DNA of 64,000 nt, from NCBI RefSeq assembly GCF_042677205.1, contig NZ_JBHTIU010000013.1:1-64000 (forward strand), written 5' to 3'. Of this stretch, positions 26,291-35,104 are shown piece after piece. The notes under the pieces were generated by a model. The model did no database searches, was not told where the DNA came from, and was given only the letters and a program-made list of their open reading frames with translations. The position numbers and the translations under genes are program-made. Each line of letters begins with the position of its first letter. Within the stretch, counting starts at the first letter, position 1. Origin of the DNA: Paenibacillus_L residui (GTDB lineage: Bacteria > Bacillota > Bacilli > Paenibacillales > NBRC-103111).

Positions 26291-26860
26291 ATGTCAAAAA
26301 ACAAAAGAATGGATATTTTGGAGGCTGCATTAGAGCTATTTGCCGAACGGGGCTACGACGGGACTACGGTGCCTACGATTGCGGATCAGGCACAGGTGGG
26401 AGCCGGCACCATCTATCGCTATTTTGCGAACAAGGAAGTCCTCGTCAACTCGTTGTTTCAAGAATGCATCCAGCAGCTTACCAATACCTTGATGACAAAC
26501 GTGCCTCCGGCTGCGGCGCCGATCCGCGAACGCTTTAAGCATATTTTCTTCCGTATTAGCGAATATGCAGGCGCTCATGGTCAAGCTTTAACTTTCATCG
26601 CTTCCCATTCGGATGCCCCGTTCCTGAATGAGAGCAGCAGAGAGATGTTTGAACAATTTCTGGATTTAATTCGCGGTGTTATAGATGAAGGCAAAGAACA
26701 GGGGATGATTTGCCCGCTGCCGTCGAATGCACTGATCGCTATGGTATATGGAGCGATGGTCCAGCTTTTTAATATGATGAAGACCGGAGCACTGGAAGAA
26801 ACGCCCGGTTTGTTGGCGCAGATTGAAGAATGCTGTTGGAACGCTATTCGTGTTCATTGA
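26291..26860 (+). CDS. TetR-family repressor, BM3R1/FatR type
   Basis: This 189-residue regulator has an N-terminal HTH (ILEAALELFAERGYDGTTV and AQVGAGTIYRYFANKEVL) and a helical ligand domain. I infer that it represses the P450 gene downstream and itself. In B. megaterium BM3R1 controls P450 BM3 and is released by fatty acids and barbiturates; in B. subtilis FatR (YrhI) does the same for CYP102A3. The operator found twice here differs from the BM3R1 site only at the central dinucleotide. ATG 26291 has GGGAGG 7 nt upstream; TTG 26276 would overlap that site. The P450 gene follows after 131 bp. Confidence 0.88.
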   Translation: MSKNKRMDILEAALELFAERGYDGTTVPTIADQAQVGAGTIYRYFANKEVLVNSLFQECIQQLTNTLMTNVPPAAAPIRERFKHIFFRISEYAGAHGQALTFIASHSDAPFLNESSREMFEQFLDLIRGVIDEGKEQGMICPLPSNALIAMVYGAMVQLFNMMKTGALEETPGLLAQIEECCWNAIRVH

Positions 26861-26883
26861 ATAGCGAAGCTTTTTGCCCGAAA

Positions 26884-26903
26884 CGGAATGAATATTCATT
26901 CCG
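26884..26903 (+). promoter_or_regulatory. TetR operator in front of the P450 gene
   Basis: CGGAATGAATATTCATTCCG is a perfect 20-bp palindrome. The known BM3R1 operator is CGGAATGAACGTTCATTCCG, so only the central two bases differ. It lies 88 bp before the P450 start, between the repressor stop and the P450 ribosome binding site. Confidence 0.85.
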
Positions 26904-26991
26904 TCCCTGCGTAAAAGTTAACACTTTTGTGAGGGCTGTATACCCCCAGGATACCAGTTCCATACTAACCTTTATCAGGAGGAGAATGCAT

Positions 26992-29900
26992 ATGACAACA
27001 ACGATGATTCCACAACCCAAAACGTTCGGACCGCTTGGCAATCTTCCTTTATTGGATCTCGGTAGTCCGGTCCAATCCTTGGTCAAGCTGGCGGATCAGT
27101 ATGGGCCTATCTTCAGAATGGATTTGCCCGGGCGGTCGGATTTATTTATATCCAGCCATGAGTTGGTAGCCGATGCTTGCGATGAGTCCCGCTTCGATAA
27201 GAAAGTATGGGCACCTTTGCAGAAAGTCCGCGCCTTCACCGGGGACGGATTGTTCACAAGTGAAACGGATGAGCCTAATTGGCATAAGGCGCACAATATT
27301 CTGCTGCCCAGCTTCAGTCAAACGGCCATGCGCGGTTATCACGGCATGATGGTCGATATTGCGCTCCAGCTTATTCAGAAATGGGCGCGCCTGAATCCGG
27401 ATGAGAGTGTTGATGTGCCGGAGGATATGACCCGATTGACGCTGGATACGATCGGTCTGTGTGGGTTCAATTACCGTTTCAACAGCTTCTATCGGGAACA
27501 GCCGCATCCTTTCATTACAAGTATGACCAGGGCACTGGGCGAAGCCATGAGTCAGCTGCAGCGCCTGGATATTCAGGATAAGCTGATGGTAATTACCAAA
27601 CGGCAGTACAAGCATGATATTCAAGCGATGTTCTCCCTGGTCGATAAAATCATTTCCGAGCGCAAAACCCAAGGCTATCAAGGTGGGGAAGATCTGCTTG
27701 CACATATGCTGAGCGGCAAGGATCCGGAAACGGGGCAGCCTTTGGACGATGAGAACATCCGATACCAAATCATAACGTTTCTCATTGCCGGGCATGAGAC
27801 GACAAGCGGGCTATTGTCCTTTGCTCTTTATTTCCTCCTGAAGAACCCGGATAAGCTGCAGAAGGCTTATGAGGAAGTCGATCGCGTTCTAACCGATCCG
27901 GTGCCGAGCTATGCTCAGGTTCGTGAACTCAAATATATCCGGATGATTCTGAATGAATCGCTCCGGCTGTGGCCAACCGCTCCTGCTTTCGCCTTGTACG
28001 CCAAGGAAGATACGATGCTGGCCGGGAAATATCCAATGAAAAAAGGTGACAGCGTTAACGTGCTGATCCCTAAGCTTCATCGGGACACCTCCGTATGGGG
28101 AGAGGATGTCGAAGAGTTTCGCCCGGAACGGTTCGCCGATCCGAGCCAAATTCCTTACGACGCCTATAAGCCGTTCGGGAATGGCCAGCGGGCATGCATC
28201 GGGCAGCAGTTTGCCCTGCAAGAAGCGACATTGGTACTGGGAATGGTGCTTAAGCACTTCGAGATTATAGACCATACGAACTATCAGTTGAAAGTGAAGG
28301 AAACATTGACGTTAAAGCCGGAAGGCTTCACGTTGCGGGTTCGCCCCCGGGGCGGGCAGGTTTCCTATACTTTCTCCACGGCGGAGACAACGGCACCGGC
28401 GGGGAACAAGGGCGAGCAGGAGGTAAAGCCTGCGGTGGAAGCCCATAACACGCCGCTGCTTGTGCTTTACGGATCGAATATGGGCACGGCGGAGGGCATT
28501 GCACGAGAGCTCGCGGATACGGCCCGTTATTGGGGCTTCCGCAGCGAGGTGGCTCCATTGAGTGATCGCGTAGGCAAGCTGCCCAAAGAGGGGGCGGTCT
28601 TTATCGTCTCGGCATCTTATAATGGGAAGCCGCCAAGCAATGCCCGTGAATTTGTGCAATGGATTGAAGGAGTGGGGCCCGGCGAGCTGGAGGGTGTACG
28701 CTATGCGGTGTTCGGCTGCGGAGACCATAACTGGGCCAGCACGTACCAGCAGGTTCCCCGGATTATTGACGAGCAGCTCGCGGCCAAGGGAGCGACACGG
28801 TTGGCTGTCCGCGGGGAAGCGGATGCGAGCGGCGATTTCGAGAAGCAGGTCGAGGAATGGAGCGGGAAGATCTGGCCGGAAGTGCTCAGTGCTCTCGGAC
28901 TGGAAAACATCAACGTTCCGCAGCAGGAACGAAGCACGCTGACCATGCGGTTCGTCAGCGGTCTTGTAGGAACCCCGATCGCCGACAGCTACGATGCGCT
29001 CCTTGCTTCGATAACGGAAAATCGCGAGCTGCAAAGTGAAGACAGCGAACGGAGCACGCGCCATATCGAGATTTCCCTGCCGGAAGGCGTCTCTTACCAG
29101 GAAGGGGATCACCTCGGGGTTATCCCTGAGAACGCGCCTGAGCTGGTAGAGCGTGTGCTTCGGCGGTTCGGGCTGAATGCCAGCGACCATCTTATTATTA
29201 GCGCGAGCGGACGCAGCGTCGTTCATCTTCCGCTCGACCGTCCGATTCGGGTGTATGATTTGCTCAGCCACAGTGTGGAGCTGCAGGAAGCGGCAACGCG
29301 TGCCCAGCTTCGTGAGCTTGCGGCATTTACCGTCTGCCCGCCTCATAAGAAGGAGCTGGAGGCCCTCCTGCAGGAGGAAGCCTATAAAGAAGAAGTGTTG
29401 GACAAACGTTTAACGATGCTTGATTTGTTGGAGCAGTATCCGGCCTGCGAGCTGCCGTTCGAGCGGTTTGTCGAGCTGCTGCCCTCGCTTAAACCGCGGT
29501 ATTATTCCATCTCCAGCTCTCCCAAGATGCAGCCGGACAAGGCAAGCATTACCGTCGGCGTTGTACGCGGACCGGCCAAGAGCGGGCGCGGCGAATATCG
29601 CGGGGTGGCCTCGAATTATTTGGCCGCACGTCAGCCCGGGGAGCCCATCGTTCTGTTCGTCAGCTCGCCGGATTCCGGTTTTCAACTGCCGGAAAATCCG
29701 GAAACGCCTGTCATTATGGTCGGTCCGGGAACCGGGATTGCACCATTCAGAGGTTTTCTGCAAGCCCGCAGCGCTTTGAAGCAGGAAGGCGCCAAGCTGG
29801 GTGAGGCTCATTTATATTTCGGCTGCCGCAACGAAAAAGACCAGATCTACCGGGAGGAAATGGAACGGTTCGAGCAGGAAGGAATCGTGCGCGTGCATAC

Positions 29901-30165
29901 GGCATTTTCTCGAATAGAAGGAGCCGAAAAGACTTATGTCCAGCATCTGATGTTGAAGAATTCGCGGGAAATCATCCGTTTGCTTGACCAAGGTGGAAGG
30001 CTCTATATATGCGGAGACGGGAGCCGAATGGCTCCTGAGGTCGAGCTCGCTATACAGGAAGCCTACCGGGATGTTCATCAAGTCAGTGAGGAGGAGGCCC
30101 GTAAGTGGCTGGAGGGCTTGGAGAAGGAAGGTCGTCTTGCCAAGGATGTCTGGGCTGGAATCTAA
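26992..30165 (+). CDS. Self-sufficient cytochrome P450/P450 reductase (CYP102A, P450 BM3 type)
   Basis: Fusion monooxygenase of 1057 residues that hydroxylates medium/long-chain fatty acids at subterminal positions using NADPH. The heme domain shows the I-helix AGHETTSG (from residue 266), ESLR, and FGNGQRACIGQQFA with the heme-ligand Cys402. FMN domain: LYGSNMGTAEG; FAD domain: RYYSISSSP; NADPH: GPGTGIAPFRGFLQ. ATG 26992 follows AGGAGG by 9 nt; the frame is open further upstream but carries no start signal. Compared with BM3, the substrate-anchoring Arg47 is kept (Arg48 here), Tyr51 is Phe (residue 52), and Phe87 is kept (Phe88). The F-G region around residues 190-205 differs strongly and there is one extra residue before the I helix. 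The protein is cytosolic. Confidence 0.97.
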   Translation: MTTTMIPQPKTFGPLGNLPLLDLGSPVQSLVKLADQYGPIFRMDLPGRSDLFISSHELVADACDESRFDKKVWAPLQKVRAFTGDGLFTSETDEPNWHKAHNILLPSFSQTAMRGYHGMMVDIALQLIQKWARLNPDESVDVPEDMTRLTLDTIGLCGFNYRFNSFYREQPHPFITSMTRALGEAMSQLQRLDIQDKLMVITKRQYKHDIQAMFSLVDKIISERKTQGYQGGEDLLAHMLSGKDPETGQPLDDENIRYQIITFLIAGHETTSGLLSFALYFLLKNPDKLQKAYEEVDRVLTDPVPSYAQVRELKYIRMILNESLRLWPTAPAFALYAKEDTMLAGKYPMKKGDSVNVLIPKLHRDTSVWGEDVEEFRPERFADPSQIPYDAYKPFGNGQRACIGQQFALQEATLVLGMVLKHFEIIDHTNYQLKVKETLTLKPEGFTLRVRPRGGQVSYTFSTAETTAPAGNKGEQEVKPAVEAHNTPLLVLYGSNMGTAEGIARELADTARYWGFRSEVAPLSDRVGKLPKEGAVFIVSASYNGKPPSNAREFVQWIEGVGPGELEGVRYAVFGCGDHNWASTYQQVPRIIDEQLAAKGATRLAVRGEADASGDFEKQVEEWSGKIWPEVLSALGLENINVPQQERSTLTMRFVSGLVGTPIADSYDALLASITENRELQSEDSERSTRHIEISLPEGVSYQEGDHLGVIPENAPELVERVLRRFGLNASDHLIISASGRSVVHLPLDRPIRVYDLLSHSVELQEAATRAQLRELAAFTVCPPHKKELEALLQEEAYKEEVLDKRLTMLDLLEQYPACELPFERFVELLPSLKPRYYSISSSPKMQPDKASITVGVVRGPAKSGRGEYRGVASNYLAARQPGEPIVLFVSSPDSGFQLPENPETPVIMVGPGTGIAPFRGFLQARSALKQEGAKLGEAHLYFGCRNEKDQIYREEMERFEQEGIVRVHTAFSRIEGAEKTYVQHLMLKNSREIIRLLDQGGRLYICGDGSRMAPEVELAIQEAYRDVHQVSEEEARKWLEGLEKEGRLAKDVWAGI

Positions 30166-30183
30166 ATAGTCTGCAGGATAGTG

Positions 30184-30505
30184 TAAAACTGCAGGTCTTT
30201 TGGGAAAAAGCCGCGCGGTGGCTTATTCTAAAGTGATAATGTAGGTCTTTTGGGAAAAAGCCGCGCGGTGCCTTGTTCTAAAGCGAAACTACAGGTCTTT
30301 TTGGAAAAAAGCCTCGAGGTGCCTTATTCTAAAGCGAAAATGCAGGTCTTTGGAGCGATTTTTGCGAAATGGGCCTATATTGTCCAAAAAACCTGCACAT
30401 TTGAGCGTCTTTTGCCTTCTTTATGGAAAAAGGCGGGATTTTAGTGCACTTTTGCTCGTCTTTGACGGAGTCGATACCGACCCGGATGCGACGTGTGGCT
30501 TTCTC
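30184..30505. repeat. Interspersed repeat family B, copy 2 with expanded 5' units
   Basis: Downstream of the P450 gene, three tandem units of about 50-58 bp (CAGGTCTTTTGGGAAAAAGC, then GGTGCCTTATTCTAAAGCGA) lead into the same body seen at 14318-14545: AAAACCTGCACATTTGAGCG, TTTTGCTCGTCTTTG, GACCCGGATGCGACGTGTGG. The body is about 80 percent alike by eye; only this copy carries the extra 5' units. The rest of the gap to 30730 holds nothing I recognise apart from the ribosome binding site of the next gene. Confidence 0.85.
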
Positions 30506-30730
30506 CAACGCCAATTGCTCCAATGGACAACAATGAAAGAGAAGAGTGATTGTAAGTGGAAAATTGACCGCTAGCCTCGTACGGAAAACTTCGAAGGCAT
30601 ACGTACTTTATAGGGTTCTCACGCACCTCTTTCATTTAAACATCTATCCAGTACATGAATATTGGTAAAGCGGACAAAAATAAGGGCTGAAACCAACGTT
30701 CAAATAACCTTTACTGGAGTGATTTAACGA

Positions 30731-31507
30731 ATGAAACGAATTGCGGTACTTTTCTTTCTAATAACGCTGATGATCTTTCCCTTGCAGACAGAGGCGGCGT
30801 CACCCGGAGGAGCCCATCACTTTGGCTTCAAAAAAAGCAAGAACGGGCAGCTGCCCTCCATCGATCAGGAAGGGTTTAAGGACATTGTTCAGAAGCACGG
30901 CGCCATCTTCTTGGGGGATACGACACAGAAAGAGCTTTATCTCACCTTCGATAATGGATATGAGAATGGCTTTACGCCCAAGATTTTGGACATATTAAAG
31001 GAGAAGCAGGTTCCCGCCGCCTTTTTTGTCACCGGTCATTTCGTCAAGGATCAGCCGGATTTGGTTAAGAGAATGGTTAGCGAAGGCCACGTCGTTGGCA
31101 ACCATTCCTGGAGCCATCCCGATATGACCCGGATTTCCAAGGAGCAGATCCAGACCGAATTGGATAAGGTGAAGGAGAAAGTAGCCGAGCTGACAGAGCA
31201 GAAAGAAATGAGCTTTCTACGTCCGCCCCGGGGAATCTTTAGCGACCGGATGCTTGGGGTCAGTAAAGAATTGGGATATACCAATGTGTTCTGGTCAGTC
31301 GCGTACAAAGATTGGGATGTTAACGACCAGCGGGGCGGAGGCTATGCTTACGAGAAAGTGATGTCCCAGCTTCACCCCGGAGCGGTCATCCTGCTGCATT
31401 CCATCTCCAGCGACAATGCAGCCGCATTGGGCCGGATCATAGATGAGGCCCGGCAGCAGGGCTATGAATTCAAGAGTCTTCATCAGCTGACCGTCAAAAA
31501 TTATTAG
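30731..31507 (+). CDS. pdaA: Delta-lactam-biosynthetic polysaccharide deacetylase, PdaA-like
   Basis: Secreted de-N-acetylase acting on peptidoglycan. PdaA removes the acetyl group from muramic acid so that muramic delta-lactam can form in the spore cortex, which is needed for germination. The 258-residue protein has a signal peptide (residues 1-23) and a NodB domain with the PdaA-typical LTFDNGYENGFTPKI, metal-binding HSWSHPDM, FLRPPRG and a late VILLHSIS. The Asn in FDNGYENG separates PdaA from ordinary deacetylases with DDGP. ATG 30731 follows a weak TGGAGTGA. It is monocistronic with a good terminator. Orthology is likely but sporulation control (a SigG promoter) was not identified. Confidence 0.86.
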   Translation: MKRIAVLFFLITLMIFPLQTEAASPGGAHHFGFKKSKNGQLPSIDQEGFKDIVQKHGAIFLGDTTQKELYLTFDNGYENGFTPKILDILKEKQVPAAFFVTGHFVKDQPDLVKRMVSEGHVVGNHSWSHPDMTRISKEQIQTELDKVKEKVAELTEQKEMSFLRPPRGIFSDRMLGVSKELGYTNVFWSVAYKDWDVNDQRGGGYAYEKVMSQLHPGAVILLHSISSDNAAALGRIIDEARQQGYEFKSLHQLTVKNY

Positions 31508-31533
31508 GCCGGGAGTATGCATAGAAAGGATAG

Positions 31534-31566
31534 CTGCGCAGGTTTGTCTGCGCAGTTTTCTTTTTT
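31534..31566 (+). terminator. Terminator after the PdaA-like gene
   Basis: CTGCGCAG (31534-31541) pairs with CTGCGCAG (31548-31555); a T-rich tract TTTTCTTTTTTT follows. Confidence 0.88.
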
Positions 31567-31712
31567 TGAAGTCGTACCGAACCTCGCTTGGGAACGTATG
31601 ATCTCGCTATTTTTCACACCATATTCACGCCGTTTTTAGTATATTTAGGAAAAACTACGTCTCAAGCATCATGACCGATCAGTTTTATTAAAGGGGGGGA
31701 TAGGGTTGTTTC

Positions 31713-31742
31713 AAGCGCAGATTAATTTGTAAGCGCATAAAT
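31713..31742 (+). promoter_or_regulatory. Direct repeat and cre-like site upstream of the orphan binding protein
   Basis: AAGCGCA occurs at 31713-31719 and 31731-31737, 18 bp apart, each followed by an ATTAAT-like block. The second copy lies in TTTGTAAGCGCATAAAT (31726-31742), which fits the cre consensus with one mismatch. Either catabolite repression or a dedicated regulator is possible. Confidence 0.4.
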
Positions 31743-31772
31743 TAATAAGCTCATAAGGGAGGTTTAATATAA

Positions 31773-33137
31773 ATGCAGATGCATTTAAAAAAGTCACTGT
31801 TCTTATTTGCTATTCTCATACTTATTGCTTCATGGATGACAGCCTGTTCCACAGATGTGGCTGAGCCGGGGGAACAACCCGACCAGACAAGTGAAGAAGG
31901 GGGCGCAGAATCCAATGGAGAATCTGCGGAAGAGCCCTGGGCTTATCATGGAGATCCCGTCACGCTGAAGATGTTAATATGGATAGACGAAATAACGTTT
32001 AATTCCCGGTATAAAGAGCAGATCGAGGCGCAATTCCCCAACATTAAATTGGAGCTGATCAGCGGGAACCCGGTTGGCTCCGAGTTTATACAGGAATTAA
32101 TAGCCAAAGGAGAAATGCCGGATATTAACGTCGGCAATCCAAGCAAAGAGCTGGTTGAAAATCTGGATTTCCTGATGCCGATCGATGAATATATCGAAAA
32201 GACCAATTTCGACTTAAGTATTTTTCAAGAAGGAATCGTTGACAATCTGCGCTCGCTGGATCCTCTCGGACAAGGACATCTGTATGGTCTGCCGGTCGAA
32301 AACAGCGTAAGGGCGCTGTTTTACAATAAAGATATTTTCGATTTGTTCGGAGAGCCTTATCCCGAGGATGACATGACCTGGGACGAAGTGCTGGAGATCG
32401 CATCGCGTTTAACGGTCAACCGTGAAGGGGTTCAATACAGGGGGCTCGTTCTCGCTCCGAACAGCACGCCTTTTATGCAGCTTGGCGTACCGGGCACCGA
32501 CCCTCAAACCGGTGAAATTGTTTTTGCGGATGATCCCAGAACGAAGAAATTTTTTGAACTGCTGGACCGCTACAGGAGTATTCCCGGTATAGTGAACCCT
32601 GATACCAAGAATAATCCGGACGGCTTTAGCGACGGTAAGCAGAATATTGCCATGTGGGTCAATAACTCGCCCTGGCTGGAGCTGTTAACTCGTGTGGAAG
32701 GCTTTAATTTCGACATGGCCGCCGTTCCTACCTGGGCCGATAAGCCGAACATCGCACCGACTTGGGGAGCCCTGCCGTTTAACATTACCAAGCACAGCAA
32801 GAACAAGGATGCGGCATGGTCTGTAATCTCCTACCTGGCTTCAGAGCAGGGGCAAATCGCGTTATCGCAGGCAGGAAGCCCGCCGGTTATCAAAAGCGAG
32901 GAAGCGATCCGTGAATTTACATCCATGCATGTTAAGGAAGAATATAATGTGACGGCACCATTCTCTCAAACTTTGGCCAAACTGGCGCCGTATTCGCCGT
33001 ACGATGAAAGCTTCAGCGATTTTATCGCGACGAAGTCCGCGGAATTTCTGACATCGGATCAAGATGCGGTACAATTTATCAGGAAAATAGCGGAGGAGTA
33101 CTCCGTCATCGTGGATGAGGTGAAGGGGCGCAAATAA
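31773..33137 (+). CDS. Orphan extracellular solute-binding lipoprotein (sugar type)
   Basis: SBP_bac_1-family lipoprotein of 454 residues. The signal sequence ends in the lipobox MTAC with the lipidated Cys25, followed by an acidic, Gln/Glu/Ser-rich linker of about 35 residues. Typical motifs are ALFYNKDIFDLFG, PEDDMTWDEV and NIAMWVNNSPWLE. ATG 31773 has GGGAGG 9 nt upstream. No permease, ATPase or regulator gene adjoins it: the gene has its own leader and a terminator, and the next gene is a drug transporter. It may work with permeases elsewhere or in ligand sensing. The ligand is unknown. Confidence 0.88.
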   Translation: MQMHLKKSLFLFAILILIASWMTACSTDVAEPGEQPDQTSEEGGAESNGESAEEPWAYHGDPVTLKMLIWIDEITFNSRYKEQIEAQFPNIKLELISGNPVGSEFIQELIAKGEMPDINVGNPSKELVENLDFLMPIDEYIEKTNFDLSIFQEGIVDNLRSLDPLGQGHLYGLPVENSVRALFYNKDIFDLFGEPYPEDDMTWDEVLEIASRLTVNREGVQYRGLVLAPNSTPFMQLGVPGTDPQTGEIVFADDPRTKKFFELLDRYRSIPGIVNPDTKNNPDGFSDGKQNIAMWVNNSPWLELLTRVEGFNFDMAAVPTWADKPNIAPTWGALPFNITKHSKNKDAAWSVISYLASEQGQIALSQAGSPPVIKSEEAIREFTSMHVKEEYNVTAPFSQTLAKLAPYSPYDESFSDFIATKSAEFLTSDQDAVQFIRKIAEEYSVIVDEVKGRK

Positions 33138-33183
33138 ATCGGTTCCCGGCCGAACTTGATCGGATAAAAGAATAGGAGCTTAA

Positions 33184-33217
33184 AAAACTGACATGTCGAA
33201 TGTCAGTTTTTTCTTTT
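33184..33217 (+). terminator. Terminator after the orphan binding protein
   Basis: AAAACTGACAT (33184-33194) pairs with ATGTCAGTTTT (33200-33210) around a 5-nt loop, followed by TTCTTTTT. The A-rich 5' side would also let it act on the minus strand. Confidence 0.92.
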
Positions 33218-33318
33218 TCTGCAATCCTTTCAAGGGCTCGAAAAGGGGAGCGTCAAATAGCAATCGATAAGAAATCTGAACTACGGCCGCATGCTAAAAT
33301 AGGGAAGTTCTTAAGAAG

Positions 33319-33337
33319 CCGGAGGGATATCCTCCGG
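33319..33337 (+). promoter_or_regulatory. Perfect palindrome in the leader of the efflux gene
   Basis: CCGGAGG-GATAT-CCTCCGG is a perfect 7-bp inverted repeat that ends only a few bases before the GGAGAGGAG ribosome binding site. It could be an operator or an RNA hairpin that limits translation; CCTCC in the hairpin is complementary to the ribosome binding site. Confidence 0.55.
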
Positions 33338-33351
33338 TTAGGAGAGGAGAA

Positions 33352-34848
33352 ATGAATTCAGTTATGTCCGAAATGAATGACCAACGAAAGTCTGCCTTCG
33401 GAACTAAAAGCAACCGTCTGATTATATGGGTCATGGTGCTGGGAGTGTTCGTCGCGATTCTGAATGAAACCTTGCTCAATGTAGCCCTGACCCCCATTAT
33501 GAATGACCTGGGGATTTCGCCCAATACGGCGCAGTGGCTGTCGACCGGTTATTTGTTAGTCATTGCCGTCATGATCCCGGCCACCGCCTTCTTGATTCAG
33601 AGATTTACGACAAGAAAGCTGTTTTTGACCGCTATGGTCCTGTTTGCCGCCGGTACGCTTGTTGCCGCTTTGGCTCCGGGTTTTGCATGGCTGCTGGTAG
33701 GAAGGCTCGTTCAAGCCAGTGGAACGGCTCTATTATTTCCGCTATTGACTAACGTCGTACTGGCCATGGTTCCTATGGATCGCCGGGGAGCCGCTATGGG
33801 GACGATCGGGATCGTCATCACCTTCGCCCCTGCGATCGGTCCGACACTATCCGGCCTGATTGTCGCCCATTATAGCTGGAGGTTACTATTCTATGGAGTC
33901 TTGCCCATTGCGGCATTCGTGATCCTGTTCGCATATATGCGCTTGACGAATGTGCTGGATTCCAGCCGTCAGAAGGCGGATCTTGTTTCGATGCTGCTGT
34001 CTGCCGTCGGGTTCGGCGGCATCGTATATGGGTTCAGCCGCGCCGGGGAAGGACACGGGGGCTGGTCTGATGCGGATGTGCTCCTTCCCGTGGCAATCGG
34101 CGGAATAGCGCTTATAGCGTTTATCCGCCGTCAGCTGAGGATGAGGCAGCCGATGCTCGATCTCCGGGCTTTTCAATCCGGCATGTTCTCACTTTCCGCA
34201 ATTATCATGCTTATTGTTATGATGGCGATGTTCGCCACGATGATGCTGGTGCCGATCTTTCTTCAGACCGCGCTGGGTTACTCCCCGCTTGAAGCCGGTT
34301 TGGTCATGCTGCCGGGCGGGATGGTCATGGGAATCATGTCTCCGGTTACCGGCAGAATGTTCGATCGGTTCGGAGCGAGGGGATTGGCTTTGACCGGCCT
34401 GATTCTGATGGTTGTCGCTCTGGTCGGGCTCGTCTCCATGACATTGTCGACTTCCTATCTCGTCATTACAGGGATGAATACCTTGATGATGCTGGGGATA
34501 TCGATGCTGATGATGCCGCTCATGACCAATGGGCTGAACGCTTTGTCTCCATCGCTGTACCCCCATGGAACCGCGATTTCCGGAACGATTCAGCAAGTAG
34601 GGGGTGCTATGGGAATGGCGCTGCTTGTCACCGTCATGTCGAACGGCTCGGACCGTTTCAAGGCGGGGGCAGAGCGCACCGTGTCCAAGGAGCAATGGGA
34701 AGCATTGGCCACGGCAGCAGGAATGAAACAGGCCTTTCTCTTCGCATTGGGGCTTGTCATAGTCGCTCTTCTTCTGGCGGTCTTATTCCTTAGACGCTCA
34801 TCTTCCCCGCAGGGGGAAGCGGAAGGGCAGCGAATCAACGCCCATTAA
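33352..34848 (+). CDS. MFS multidrug efflux transporter, DHA2 (EmrB/QacA) family
   Basis: Proton-driven exporter of 498 residues with about 14 hydrophobic segments, as in the 14-TM DHA2 family. Diagnostic motifs are LNETLLNVALTPIMNDLG in the first helix, AQWLSTGYLL, the motif C region GIVITFAPAIGPTLSGLI, and LVGRLVQASGTALLFPLL. ATG 33352 follows GGAGAGGAG. The closest described relatives by motif are the LmrB/YhcA/MdrP-type transporters of Bacillota. The gene converges with a minus-strand HTH/ATPase fusion gene that might be its regulator, but no shared promoter region supports this directly. The exported drug cannot be predicted. Confidence 0.9.
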   Translation: MNSVMSEMNDQRKSAFGTKSNRLIIWVMVLGVFVAILNETLLNVALTPIMNDLGISPNTAQWLSTGYLLVIAVMIPATAFLIQRFTTRKLFLTAMVLFAAGTLVAALAPGFAWLLVGRLVQASGTALLFPLLTNVVLAMVPMDRRGAAMGTIGIVITFAPAIGPTLSGLIVAHYSWRLLFYGVLPIAAFVILFAYMRLTNVLDSSRQKADLVSMLLSAVGFGGIVYGFSRAGEGHGGWSDADVLLPVAIGGIALIAFIRRQLRMRQPMLDLRAFQSGMFSLSAIIMLIVMMAMFATMMLVPIFLQTALGYSPLEAGLVMLPGGMVMGIMSPVTGRMFDRFGARGLALTGLILMVVALVGLVSMTLSTSYLVITGMNTLMMLGISMLMMPLMTNGLNALSPSLYPHGTAISGTIQQVGGAMGMALLVTVMSNGSDRFKAGAERTVSKEQWEALATAAGMKQAFLFALGLVIVALLLAVLFLRRSSSPQGEAEGQRINAH

Positions 34849-34928
34849 GAGACAAACGATAGCACGGGGTTGTCTCATCAGTCGATCTATGATTTATCAG
34901 CCCCGCCAGGGTTTAAATTTGGCTGCTA

Positions 34929-34974
34929 AAAAAGGACCCCGTTTCCACTTATAGTGGGATTTGAGGTCCTTTTT
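34929..34974. terminator. Bidirectional terminator between the efflux and HTH/ATPase genes
   Basis: AAAAAGGACC (34929-34938) pairs with GGTCCTTTTT (34965-34974), with an inner CACTTATAGTG stem. Poly-A and poly-T flanks allow termination on both strands of these convergent genes. Confidence 0.85.
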
Positions 34975-35104
34975 GCTTCATTTTTGGGATGTTTCCCGTT
35001 TTATGCGAAAGCTTTTGGGACAGCCCCGTTTCGTCGAGGATCGCTATGCCCAGTATTCATTACACCCATCCGAGAGCGACTATCGGGCCGGTCGCCCTTC
35101 TTGC

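Noticed and set aside
28312..29346. A 344-codon minus-strand frame within the P450 gene
   Set aside because: Shadow of the high-GC reductase domain; the plus-strand flavin and NADPH motifs are continuous.
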